64,000 nucleotides of DNA from Pseudomonadota bacterium. GTDB lineage: Bacteria > Pseudomonadota > Gammaproteobacteria > Burkholderiales > Casimicrobiaceae. Positions 37,991-45,691 of this stretch are shown here, one piece after another. How positions within the stretch are numbered: the first letter of the stretch is position 1; every line of letters begins with the position of its first letter. The DNA is taken from the NCBI GenBank assembly GCA_018241765.1, contig JAFEDD010000043.1:1-64000 (forward strand), given 5' to 3'. The notes beneath the pieces are model-generated. The model did no database searches. It worked only from the letters and a program-made list of their open reading frames with translations, and had not been told where the DNA came from. Both the position numbers and the translations under genes were made by a program.

Positions 37991-38998
37991 GTGGCGACGA
38001 CGGATTCGGAGGGCGCAGCGAGCGAACTCTCGGCGACGGCTCCGGGCGCTGCGCTCGGTACGGCGCCGCCGGTGCGCCGCGAGCATCTCGATACGCTCGC
38101 GGTGTCGATCCTGCTTGCCTGCTGCTTGTTCTGGGGCTTCCAGCAGGTGCTGGTGAAAGCGACCATTCCCGAGATTGCGCCGGTGTTGCAGGCGTCGCTG
38201 CGCTTCATCGGCGCGACGCTGTGCTTGTGGTTGTGGTGTCGCTGGCGCGGCGTGCCCCTGTTCGAGCGCGATGGATCACTGCGCGCCGGCCTGCTCGCCG
38301 GTACGTTGTTCGCGGCGGAGTTCGCGTTCCTGTTCGTCGCGTTGCAATACACGACGGCGTCGCGGGTGACGGTGTTTCTCTACACGTCACCGCTGTGGGT
38401 CGCCGCCCTGGTGCCGCTCATGGTGCGGGCCGAACGGATGCGTCCACTGCAATGGGCAGGCATTGCGCTGGCGTTTCTGGCGATCGTCTTCGCGCTCCAC
38501 GAAAGCTTCTCGGGGTCGGCCAATGATCGCGACGCTGCGCTGTTGTGGCGCGGTGATCTGCTGGCCTTGATTGCCGGTGCGCTGTGGGGGCTTACGACGG
38601 TGATCATCCGTGTGACGCGGTTGATGCGGGTTTCGGCGGAAAAGCTGCTCTTCTATCAAGTGGCGGTGAGCGCGGTACTGCTGCCGTTCATTTCGTTGGC
38701 GCTTGGCGAGCGCTGGTCGTTCGCCTTCAGCGGTTTTGCGTGGCTGTCGCTCGTGCTGCAAACGTTGATCGGCGCGTTCCTGAGCTATCTCGCCTGGATG
38801 TGGCTCTTGGGCCGCTATCCGGCCACGCGCATTTCGGTGTTCGTGTTCCTGACGCCGCTCTTTGCCATTCTCTTTGGCGCATGGTGGCTGAACGAGGCGG
38901 TCACGACGACGCTGCTGGTCGCGCTCGCCTTCGTTGCCGTCGGCATCGTGCTCGTGAACCGGAGAGCCGCACCGGCGCCGTCGCGCAGCGCCGACTGA
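37991..38998 (+). CDS. DMT-superfamily permease (EamA domains)
   Basis: A 335-residue membrane protein with ten hydrophobic helices in two EamA repeats. The first repeat begins at LAVSILLACCLFWGFQQVLVK, the second at LLALIAGALWGLTTVIIRV. A ~35-residue Ala/Ser-rich cytoplasmic N-terminus precedes helix 1. GTG 37991 is the assumed start, two bases after the aldo/keto reductase stop; no other start near the domain is obvious. Such permeases export metabolites or amino acids; substrate unknown. Confidence 0.85.
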   Translation: MATTDSEGAASELSATAPGAALGTAPPVRREHLDTLAVSILLACCLFWGFQQVLVKATIPEIAPVLQASLRFIGATLCLWLWCRWRGVPLFERDGSLRAGLLAGTLFAAEFAFLFVALQYTTASRVTVFLYTSPLWVAALVPLMVRAERMRPLQWAGIALAFLAIVFALHESFSGSANDRDAALLWRGDLLALIAGALWGLTTVIIRVTRLMRVSAEKLLFYQVAVSAVLLPFISLALGERWSFAFSGFAWLSLVLQTLIGAFLSYLAWMWLLGRYPATRISVFVFLTPLFAILFGAWWLNEAVTTTLLVALAFVAVGIVLVNRRAAPAPSRSAD

Positions 38999-39043
38999 TA
39001 CGTGTGCTGCGGCGGCGCTCGCGGGCCGCCTATGATTGCGGCC

Positions 39044-39805
39044 ATGAAACCACGCGTCTTGATTCCCTGCGACAACCGCATGTTCGGCGATGTGCCGATG
39101 GTGGTGCTCTACAACCGCTATTTCGAGGCGGTGCGCGATCAGGCGGAATGCCTGCCCATCCCGCTGCCCTGTACCGGCAAGGAGGACATCGAGGCGTATC
39201 TGGCGCTCGCCGATGGTGTCATGCTGACCGGGTCGCCCGCCAACGTCGATCCCGCGCATTTCGGGCAGAGCGTGCGCGACCCTTCGTTGCCGTTGGATCC
39301 GCTGCGTGACGCGACGACGCTGCCGTTGATCCGCCGCGTCATCGAACTCGGCATGCCGCTCTTTGCCATCTGTCGCGGCCTGCAGGAGATCAACGTGGCG
39401 CTGGGAGGAAGCCTGCATCAGGCGATTCAGGATCTCCCCGGTCGCGACGACCATCGCGGCGCGAAAGGGCGCACGAGCGCTCTGACGCCGGAACGTTATG
39501 CGCCGGCGCATCCGGTCACGGCGGTCGCGGGTGGGTGTCTGGCGGCGATCATCGGCGACGGGCCCGTCGTCGTCAATTCGGTGCATGGCCAGGGCATCGA
39601 CCGTCTGGCGAACGCCGCGGTGGCGGAGGCCTATGCGCCCGACGGGCAGATCGAGGCGATTTCCATTGCGTCGCACCCGGGTTTCGCGCTCGCCGTGCAG
39701 TGGCACCCCGAATGGCAGGCGCAGGGCAACGCGGCTTCGCGCCAGATTTTTGGGGCGTTCGGCCAGGCGTGCCGTGCGTGGCGCGGCCAACGCGGCACGC
39801 ACTGA
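39044..39805 (+). CDS. Gamma-glutamyl-gamma-aminobutyrate hydrolase-like (peptidase C26)
   Basis: A 253-residue class I glutamine-amidotransferase-like hydrolase of the PuuD group. VMLTGSPANVDP forms the oxyanion region, the nucleophile Cys lies in FAICRGLQEINVALGG, and the His-Glu pair in VQWHPEWQ. PuuD cleaves gamma-glutamyl-GABA in putrescine degradation, but no other puu gene is near, so the substrate is uncertain. A TATGAT at 39031-39036 could be its -10 element. Confidence 0.87.
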   Translation: MKPRVLIPCDNRMFGDVPMVVLYNRYFEAVRDQAECLPIPLPCTGKEDIEAYLALADGVMLTGSPANVDPAHFGQSVRDPSLPLDPLRDATTLPLIRRVIELGMPLFAICRGLQEINVALGGSLHQAIQDLPGRDDHRGAKGRTSALTPERYAPAHPVTAVAGGCLAAIIGDGPVVVNSVHGQGIDRLANAAVAEAYAPDGQIEAISIASHPGFALAVQWHPEWQAQGNAASRQIFGAFGQACRAWRGQRGTH

Positions 39806-39864
39806 TGGGCGGCGATCGGTTCGGCGGCAATCGTTGACGGTTCCACTTTTTCATCGTTGAATAT

Positions 39865-39893
39865 TTCCGACTGACCGGTCGGTCGGGTATACT
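39865..39893 (+). promoter_or_regulatory. Promoter with embedded 20-bp palindromic operator
   Basis: A -35-like TTCCGA (39865-39870) and a -10 TATACT (39888-39893) are spaced by 17 bases. Positions 39867-39886 read CCGACTGACCGGTCGGTCGG, a palindrome with a single mismatched pair, filling the spacer. ACCGGT-centred palindromes of this kind are typical TetR-family operators, so repression by promoter occlusion is likely. No TetR gene is in the window. It serves the di-iron protein gene at 39943. Confidence 0.65.
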
Positions 39894-39942
39894 GCCCTCA
39901 CTGCGATGGATGGCTCGTCGCCTTTTTTTCAGGAGCAAGGGC

Positions 39943-40965
39943 ATGAACAAGGAGAAACTGGCCGGTGCGATGGAGTTTCCGCCGGCAATCGAACAGCCGA
40001 ACGTGTACCCGCTGTCGTGGCACCAGCACACGAAGAAGCTCGAAGACATCTGGGACGCTTCGCAGCGCGAGGTGTGGGACCCGAAGAAACTGCCTTGGGA
40101 CACGTTCAACGTCGGCAAATACAGTTGGGAGCAGCGCGAGGCGATCGCGTATTGGTGGACGTTGCTTTCGGTGTTCGATGCGTCGGCGCCGCCCGTGTTC
40201 GCCGCCGCGATGATCAAGACCTACGAGGCGCACGAGGAAGACGCCGTGCGCCGCTGCTTCTTCAGCGTGACGCGCGACGAGCAGAACCACGAGCAGATGT
40301 GCGGGATGGCCATCACGAAGTTTCTCGAACATCCCGATCCCTTGACCTACACGCCGAAAACCGAACTTGGCAAGCGGTTGCAGAAGAACGCGAAGTGGCT
40401 CTACTTCAACGGTGGGCGCTACTGGACCGGCTACAAGTCCGCGGTGCCGAAGTACAGCCTTGCCGTGCTGTTCAGCTCGTTCCTGATGGGCGAGATCGCG
40501 GCCGCGACGATCTTTCACCAGATGGCGGCCGGTTGCACCGAGCCGGTGTTCAAGGAGGCGTTCCGCAACATCGGCAAGGACGAAGGGCGGCACATGGGCA
40601 TTTGCCTTGCGCTGATGGAGCGCGACTATCCGAAGCTCGACGTGTCCGACCGCGGCCTCATCACCAAGCAGATCCGCGCGGGCTATCTCTTTCTGTCTGC
40701 GGTGCTGTTCGAGCCGCCGATGGACTTCTGGGATCTGCCCTCCGATTTCATCGCCAACCAGCGCGAGGGCGAAGAGATCGCGCGCAAGGCCGGCTTTGCG
40801 ATTCCGGGCTATGAGGCGAAGAAGAACAACTGGCGAGCGGCGATCCTGAACCTGAAGGGGGCGCTCGACAAGTACGGCATTCCGTTCCCCGCCATTCCCG
40901 AGGTGGACATCACCGGGCAGGAGATCACGGACATCGATATGGAAGACATCATTCCGGTGTTCTGA
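39943..40965 (+). CDS. Ferritin-like di-iron protein, putative oxygenase component
   Basis: A 340-residue soluble helical protein. Two ExxH motifs are visible: Glu113-His116 (RDEQNHEQM) and Glu214-His217 (KDEGRHMG), with Glu184 (LMGEIAAATIF) 30 residues before the second. This is the four-helix di-iron layout of R2/bacterial multicomponent monooxygenases and AurF-like N-oxygenases. The first carboxylate ligand is unclear (Asp79 or Glu95-99). No hydrophobic membrane helices are convincing. The gene has an AGGAG ribosome-binding site (39931-39935) and a promoter with an operator. A cognate-looking electron-transfer reductase follows, so an oxygenase or desaturase role is inferred; the substrate is unknown. 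Confidence 0.75.
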   Translation: MNKEKLAGAMEFPPAIEQPNVYPLSWHQHTKKLEDIWDASQREVWDPKKLPWDTFNVGKYSWEQREAIAYWWTLLSVFDASAPPVFAAAMIKTYEAHEEDAVRRCFFSVTRDEQNHEQMCGMAITKFLEHPDPLTYTPKTELGKRLQKNAKWLYFNGGRYWTGYKSAVPKYSLAVLFSSFLMGEIAAATIFHQMAAGCTEPVFKEAFRNIGKDEGRHMGICLALMERDYPKLDVSDRGLITKQIRAGYLFLSAVLFEPPMDFWDLPSDFIANQREGEEIARKAGFAIPGYEAKKNNWRAAILNLKGALDKYGIPFPAIPEVDITGQEITDIDMEDIIPVF

Positions 40966-40981
40966 GTCACTGGTATAACCA

Positions 40982-41024
40982 CGGCACGCCGCATCCGTCG
41001 GAAGCGGCGTGCCGATTTTTTTTT
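40982..41024 (+). terminator. Strong intrinsic terminator between di-iron gene and reductase
   Basis: CGGCACGCCGC (40982-40992) pairs perfectly over 11 bp with 41004-41014, loop of 11 nt, followed by A and nine T (41016-41024). It ends only 12 bases before the reductase ATG, leaving that gene no visible ribosome-binding site. Confidence 0.9.
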
Positions 41025-41036
41025 GTTGCTCGTCGC

Positions 41037-42077
41037 ATGTCACATCAGATCAAGTTGTTTCCGTCCGGCCGTACCGTTGCCTGGCAGGAGGGCGACACGG
41101 CGCTCGAAGCGCTCGAGCGCGCCGGCTACGCGCTGCCCAACAACTGCCGTGCCGGGGCGTGCGGCGAGTGCAAGGTTCACGTTCGTTCGGGTGAGTTCGA
41201 CCAGGGTTTCGTGCTCGACATGGCGCTGTCGCAAGATGAGCGCACGCAAGGCTTCGGCCTGATGTGCATGGCGAAACCGGTCTCCGAGGTGCTCGAGATC
41301 GAGTGGGGCACGGCGGATGCGAAACCGATCCTGTTTCCGCCTCGTGATTCGCAGTATGCGATTTTGGTCGACCGCATCGCGCGCACACCGCGCATCTCGG
41401 AATTCGTGCTGCGCCCGCTTGGCGAGCCGATGCGTTTCTGGCCCGGCCAATACGTGCAGTTGGGGGATTCGACCCGGGGCATTCCGGTGCGTTCCTACTC
41501 GATTGCCAACGCGCCGCGTGCCGACGGTGAAATTCGCTTGCAGGTGACGCGCGTCGATGCCGGCTCGGCCGAGGCGGCCACCGCGGAGGGCCGCACCAGT
41601 CGCTGGCTGCACGATGAAGTGCAGCCGGGTGACACGCTGCGTTTTTCCGGCCCGCATGGCACGTTCATCGGGGACCCTTCGGTCGACACGCCGGTGCTGT
41701 GTCTGGCCGCGGGCTCCGGGCTTGCGCCGATCCTGTCGCTCGCTGAGGCGGCGCTGCGGCGTGGCTTCAAGCAGCCGGTGACGTTGATGTTTTCGGCGCG
41801 TGACGCGAGCGAGCTCTACGACCGCGGTCTGATGCGCTATTGGGAGACGCGGTACCCGAACTTCCGCTATCTGCCGACGACGACGCGCTTGGCGTCGGCG
41901 GGCATCGCGCATGGCCGCATTCCGGCCATCCTCGGTGAGCACTTCCCCGATCTCTCCGGCTACAGCGTGTTCGTGGCCGGCACGCCTTCGTTCGTCGACG
42001 ATTGCGTCGCGGCGGCTCGGGCGCTGGGTGCCACGGCGCCGCTCATCCACACCGAGGGATTCTTCGCGCAAGGCTGA
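41037..42077 (+). CDS. 2Fe-2S / FAD / NAD(P)H oxidoreductase (oxygenase reductase component)
   Basis: A 346-residue modular electron-transfer protein. The N-terminal plant-type ferredoxin has Cys37, Cys42, Cys45 (NNCRAGACGEC) and Cys77 (LMCMAKP). The FAD domain has RSYSIANAPR, and the NAD(P) domain has CLAAGSGLAPILSL and a terminal FVAGTPSFVDDC with EGFFAQ. This order (Fd-FAD-NAD) is that of phenol/toluene/methane monooxygenase reductases and of AscD-like reductases. It most likely feeds electrons to the di-iron protein upstream. The start has no clear ribosome-binding site because the terminator T tract lies just upstream; initiation may be weak. Confidence 0.88.
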   Translation: MSHQIKLFPSGRTVAWQEGDTALEALERAGYALPNNCRAGACGECKVHVRSGEFDQGFVLDMALSQDERTQGFGLMCMAKPVSEVLEIEWGTADAKPILFPPRDSQYAILVDRIARTPRISEFVLRPLGEPMRFWPGQYVQLGDSTRGIPVRSYSIANAPRADGEIRLQVTRVDAGSAEAATAEGRTSRWLHDEVQPGDTLRFSGPHGTFIGDPSVDTPVLCLAAGSGLAPILSLAEAALRRGFKQPVTLMFSARDASELYDRGLMRYWETRYPNFRYLPTTTRLASAGIAHGRIPAILGEHFPDLSGYSVFVAGTPSFVDDCVAAARALGATAPLIHTEGFFAQG

Positions 42078-42095
42078 TGGCGGCGCTGGCCGCGC

Positions 42096-43235
42096 TCAGG
42101 GCGTCGGCGGTTTCTTGCGTCGCAGGCCGAGGGCGGCGGGGTCGCCACCGGTGATGGCATCGAGGAAACGGGCGGCTTGCTTGTCGAGCACGTCGGCGGG
42201 CAGGCCGTCGCGGGTGAGCGCGGCGCGAATGGCGGTGGCCAGATCATCGCCGGCGCAGGCGCCGAAGCGAAAGCACGCCTCACGTGCCCACAGGCTCTCA
42301 TGACCGCACCAGGCGCCGAGCTGGCACAGCGCGAGCTGCCACGCGAGCGGTGCCGTGACCTCGCCAAAGTAGCGCGCCTCGGCGACCGAGGGCGGGGCGG
42401 CGCCGATGGCGGCGTTGATGAGGGCGGGCTGCACGAGCTGGCCGAGCAGCGCGAGCGTCGTCGGGTCTTGTTCGGCCAGCGCGCGACGGATGGTTTCGAA
42501 CTGCGCATCGGTCAGCGCCGAGAGGTTCAAGGTGCCGCCGATCAGGTTCATCAGCTCCGGCAATGCCGCGCCACGTTGCGCGAGCCGGGCGAGCGCGCTG
42601 TCGACATCGTCGCTGGCGCGCTTGGCGTCGAACTCGGCGCAGCCCGCGACGAGCGCGCGGTTGCTCTCCAGCATGCGGGTGCGCTCGGCCGGGCTCTTGA
42701 ACAGATCGGGGGGGTCTTTCAGCGTGGGGGCTCGCATGCGACCCGGTGCGTAGCTCGAGTTGGATGCCTGTGCCTTCACCATGGGCGAGCCGTTGCGCAG
42801 GCAGTAGTCGAGCAGTTCGAGCGAGAAGGCGTTGATGGCGGCGTCGTCGGCGCCTGCGGCGTCGCGAATGGCGAGCGCGACCGACGGCTGCGCCTGCAAG
42901 GCGGCGAGCCGTTGGCGGCGCGTGGTGCGCGGGTCGGCGTTGCCGCGCGCGGCGTTGTCGGTGCGCTGCAATTGGCCGGGCACGGCCTCCGCCGTGGCGG
43001 GGTCGATGGCACGAATGGCGCTGACGGCACCACCACTTGCGGTCGATGGCGACGACGCGGCGGCTCCGGCGTTCGGCAGGGCGTTCGCCGCGGTGCCGCC
43101 CGCGCCGCCGTCAGCGTTGCCGAAACCGCCGTGCATCCAGCGCCAACCGAGCACGCCGAGAACGGCGAGTGCGAGCATGACGATCAACGGACGCAACGAG
43201 GCGCGCTCGCTGCGCGGGCCGGCATCGGGGCTCAT
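42096..43235 (-). CDS. Membrane-anchored protein of unknown function
   Basis: A 379-residue protein I do not recognise. One N-terminal membrane anchor (PLIVMLALAVLGVLGWRWM) is preceded by a short basic cytoplasmic stretch, so the body is probably periplasmic. Residues ~40-90 are Gly/Ala/Ser-rich and probably disordered. The remainder is Ala/Leu-rich and helical with four Cys near the C-terminus (LCQLGAWCGHE, CFRFGACAGDD), which could form disulfides. ATG 43235 (MSPDAGPR) is chosen; 43277 is an alternative. It is convergent with the reductase gene at 18 bases. Confidence 0.7.
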   Translation of the reverse strand: MSPDAGPRSERASLRPLIVMLALAVLGVLGWRWMHGGFGNADGGAGGTAANALPNAGAAASSPSTASGGAVSAIRAIDPATAEAVPGQLQRTDNAARGNADPRTTRRQRLAALQAQPSVALAIRDAAGADDAAINAFSLELLDYCLRNGSPMVKAQASNSSYAPGRMRAPTLKDPPDLFKSPAERTRMLESNRALVAGCAEFDAKRASDDVDSALARLAQRGAALPELMNLIGGTLNLSALTDAQFETIRRALAEQDPTTLALLGQLVQPALINAAIGAAPPSVAEARYFGEVTAPLAWQLALCQLGAWCGHESLWAREACFRFGACAGDDLATAIRAALTRDGLPADVLDKQAARFLDAITGGDPAALGLRRKKPPTP

Positions 43236-43307
43236 GAACGGGTCAGGCACGATGGGCGCACCGCAACGCATCCGCAACCGACGACGGTTCGATATGGCTT
43301 TTCAAAA

Positions 43308-43397
43308 AAATGGCGTCCATGACGGGCTTGGCGCCTGAAATCACCAAAACTCGACTTTGCCAGAAATCGCGCTCCAAGCCCATTGTGAACGCCATTT
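43308..43397 (-). repeat. Hairpin-forming dispersed repeat, copy B
   Basis: Arms 43308-43334 and 43371-43397 pair at 22 of 27 positions around a 36-nt loop. Read on the minus strand, the loop core AAAGTCGAGTT and the arm core GGGCTTGG match copy A at 21590-21681. It lies in the short gap between the unknown membrane protein and the ALAS gene, downstream of the latter. Confidence 0.65.
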
Positions 43398-43448
43398 GAA
43401 CGAAAAGTTGTTATCGGCGAAACCGGTGTCCGACGCGCTGGCGGGCAC

Positions 43449-44687
43449 TCAGGCGACGATGGCGGGCGCCGTGCGCATCAGTCCGAGCTCGCTCCACTCG
43501 GCATCGAGCGCGGCGACGAAGGCGTCGAGCATCGCCGCCGTGTGGCAAGGGCCGGGGGCGATGCGGATGCGTTCGCTGCCGCGCGGCACGGTCGGGTAGT
43601 TGATCGGTTGCAGGTAGATGCCGTGGCGCTCCTGCAGTCGATCGGTGAGCGTCTTCACCTTGACCGGGTCGCCGACCAGCACCGGCACGATGTGCGACTG
43701 GCTGGGCATGACCGGCAGGCCGATGGCGGTGAGCCGGGACTTCATCGTCGCCACGCGCTCGCGCTGCAAACGCCGCTCTTCCGGCGATTGCATCAGGTGC
43801 GTGACGCTGGCGATGGCACCAGCGGCGAGCACCGGAGCGAGCGAGGTGGAGAAGATGAAGGAGGCGCCGAAGCTGCGAATGCAATCGACGACGGGGTCTT
43901 CGCCGGTGACGTATCCGCCCTGCATGCCAAAGGCTTTGCCGAGCGTGCCCTGAATGACGTCGATCTGGTCGGCCACGCCTCGCTCCTGCGCGACGCCACC
44001 ACCACGTTCGCCGTACATGCCGACCGCGTGCACTTCGTCGAGGTAGGTCATGGCACCGTATTTGCGGGCGAGACGGGCGAATTCGCCGATCGGAGCGATG
44101 TTGCCGCTCATCGAATAGACGCTCTCGAACACGATCAGCTTCGGTCGACCGGGGTCGATCTCGGCGAGTTTCGCTTCAAGGGCGCGCGGGCTGTTGTGCT
44201 CGAAGATGATGCGCTCGCCCGTGGCGCGGCGAATGCCTTCGATCATCGAATTGTGGTTGTCGGCGTCGGAGAGGATGACGGTATCGGCCAGGAGCGAGCC
44301 GAGCACCGAGAGCGCGGCGAGGTTGGCGCTGTAGCCCGAGGTGAAGGTGAGCGCGGCGGCCTTGCCGTGCAGTTTGGCCAACAGCCGTTCGAGTTCGACG
44401 TGCAGCGCGTTGGTGCCACCGATGTTGCGGGTGCCGCCCGCGCCGGTGGCGCCTTCATCGATCGCCCGATGCATGGCGGCACGCACGAGCGGGTGGTGTC
44501 CCATGCCGAGGTAGTCGTTGGAGCACCACGTGATGACTTCGCGCACACCGCTCGGGCTCGCCCAGCGAACCCGCGGAAAGGCGCCAGCCGGTCGCGTGAG
44601 CTCTGCGAAAATGCGGTAGCGCCCCTCGCGCTTCAAGGCATCGAGCCGGGCGGCGAACAAGGCGGGGTATTCGGCAGAGCGGATCAA
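43449..44687 (-). CDS. hemA: 5-aminolevulinate synthase (Shemin pathway)
   Basis: A 412-residue PLP enzyme condensing glycine and succinyl-CoA. ALAS-type signatures run throughout: [64 protein letters not shown] (Asp217, His220), GTLGKAFG with the PLP Lys251, and [20 protein letters not shown]. The last segment and the [14 protein letters not shown] block separate ALAS from the related KBL and BioF. The start is TTG 44687: a stop lies three codons upstream and no ATG occurs before the conserved core. It is divergent from folP. Presence in a beta/gamma-type genome is unusual; function in heme or in a C5N-containing metabolite cannot be decided here. Confidence 0.92.
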   Translation of the reverse strand: MIRSAEYPALFAARLDALKREGRYRIFAELTRPAGAFPRVRWASPSGVREVITWCSNDYLGMGHHPLVRAAMHRAIDEGATGAGGTRNIGGTNALHVELERLLAKLHGKAAALTFTSGYSANLAALSVLGSLLADTVILSDADNHNSMIEGIRRATGERIIFEHNSPRALEAKLAEIDPGRPKLIVFESVYSMSGNIAPIGEFARLARKYGAMTYLDEVHAVGMYGERGGGVAQERGVADQIDVIQGTLGKAFGMQGGYVTGEDPVVDCIRSFGASFIFSTSLAPVLAAGAIASVTHLMQSPEERRLQRERVATMKSRLTAIGLPVMPSQSHIVPVLVGDPVKVKTLTDRLQERHGIYLQPINYPTVPRGSERIRIAPGPCHTAAMLDAFVAALDAEWSELGLMRTAPAIVA

Positions 44688-44773
44688 GACATGCTTTCAG
44701 AGTCCACTCGTAATTTTACGACGCCACGGCGCCCGATGTGGTGCCGCGCCGTTCGCACCGCAAGGAAGCCTCG

Positions 44774-45673
44774 ATGATGCTCGCGTCAGGGATTTTCGCT
44801 GCCGGCCGTTTCCGATTGCGCTGGGGTGCCATGCATGGGGGCAACGCCGAACCGGCGCTGGTGATGGGCATCGTCAACGTCACGCCTGATTCCTTTTCCG
44901 ACGGCGGTGTCCATTTCGACACGGCCGCGGCGATCGCGCACGGTGAACGCCTCATCGCCGAGGGCGCGCACATGCTCGACGTTGGTGGTGAATCGACGCG
45001 CCCCGGCGCGGCCGAGGTGTCGCTCGACGAGGAACGGCGGCGCGTGCTGCCGGTGATCGCGGCGCTCGCCGCGCGTGGCTACTGCGTGTCGGTCGACACG
45101 CGACACGCGGCGTTGATGCGCGAGGCGATCGATGCCGGCGCCAGCATCGTCAACGATGTGGCGGCGCTGCGCGGCCCGGGTGCCATCGAGGTTTGCGCGG
45201 CGAGCGACGTCGGCGTCGTGCTGATGCACATGCAGGGCGAACCGGGCACGATGCAGCGGGCTCCGACGTACGACGACGTCGTGCAGGAGGTCGGGGACTT
45301 CCTCAGGGATCGCGCGAGGGCCTGTGAGGCGGCGGGCATTGCGCCAAACCGTATCGTGATCGATCCCGGCTTCGGGTTTGGCAAGACGGTCGAGCACAAT
45401 CTCGAACTGACGCGCCGCCTCGACGAATTGGTGTCCACGCGTTACCCGCTGCTCGCCGGTTGGTCACGCAAGCGAACACTCGGGGATTTGACCGGTCGCC
45501 AGATTCCCGCGCAGCGCGCGGCGGCGAGCATCGCTGCGGCCTGCGCGTGTGTCGAGCGCGGCGCGAGCATCGTGCGCGTGCATGATGTGGCCCCTACGGT
45601 GGATGCTCTGAAAGTCTGGCGGGCCATGAGGCCCGACTCCGAATACTTCGCGGTGGGCACTCCGCAGCGTTGA
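44774..45673 (+). CDS. folP: Dihydropteroate synthase
   Basis: A 299-residue TIM-barrel enzyme joining p-aminobenzoate to dihydropterin pyrophosphate. MGIVNVTPDSFSDGG is the pterin pyrophosphate loop; DVGGESTRPGA, SVDTRHAA, IVNDVAAL, IDPGFGFGKTVEHN and GWSRKRTLG are conserved. ATG 44774 has GGAAG at 44764-44768. In many proteobacteria glmM follows directly; here an oppositely oriented aldehyde dehydrogenase gene and a repeat-rich gap intervene. Confidence 0.95.
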   Translation: MMLASGIFAAGRFRLRWGAMHGGNAEPALVMGIVNVTPDSFSDGGVHFDTAAAIAHGERLIAEGAHMLDVGGESTRPGAAEVSLDEERRRVLPVIAALAARGYCVSVDTRHAALMREAIDAGASIVNDVAALRGPGAIEVCAASDVGVVLMHMQGEPGTMQRAPTYDDVVQEVGDFLRDRARACEAAGIAPNRIVIDPGFGFGKTVEHNLELTRRLDELVSTRYPLLAGWSRKRTLGDLTGRQIPAQRAAASIAAACACVERGASIVRVHDVAPTVDALKVWRAMRPDSEYFAVGTPQR

Positions 45674-45691
45674 CGTGGCCGCCTCGGCCTC

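Noticed and set aside
43449..44687. Alternative identity as 2-amino-3-ketobutyrate CoA ligase or BioF
   Set aside because: The [22 protein letters not shown] and REGRYRIF segments are ALAS-specific.
45677..45689. Hairpin GGCCG-CCT-CGGCC between folP and the aldehyde dehydrogenase as a bidirectional terminator
   Set aside because: Only a 5-bp stem with a 3-nt loop and no real T tract on either strand.
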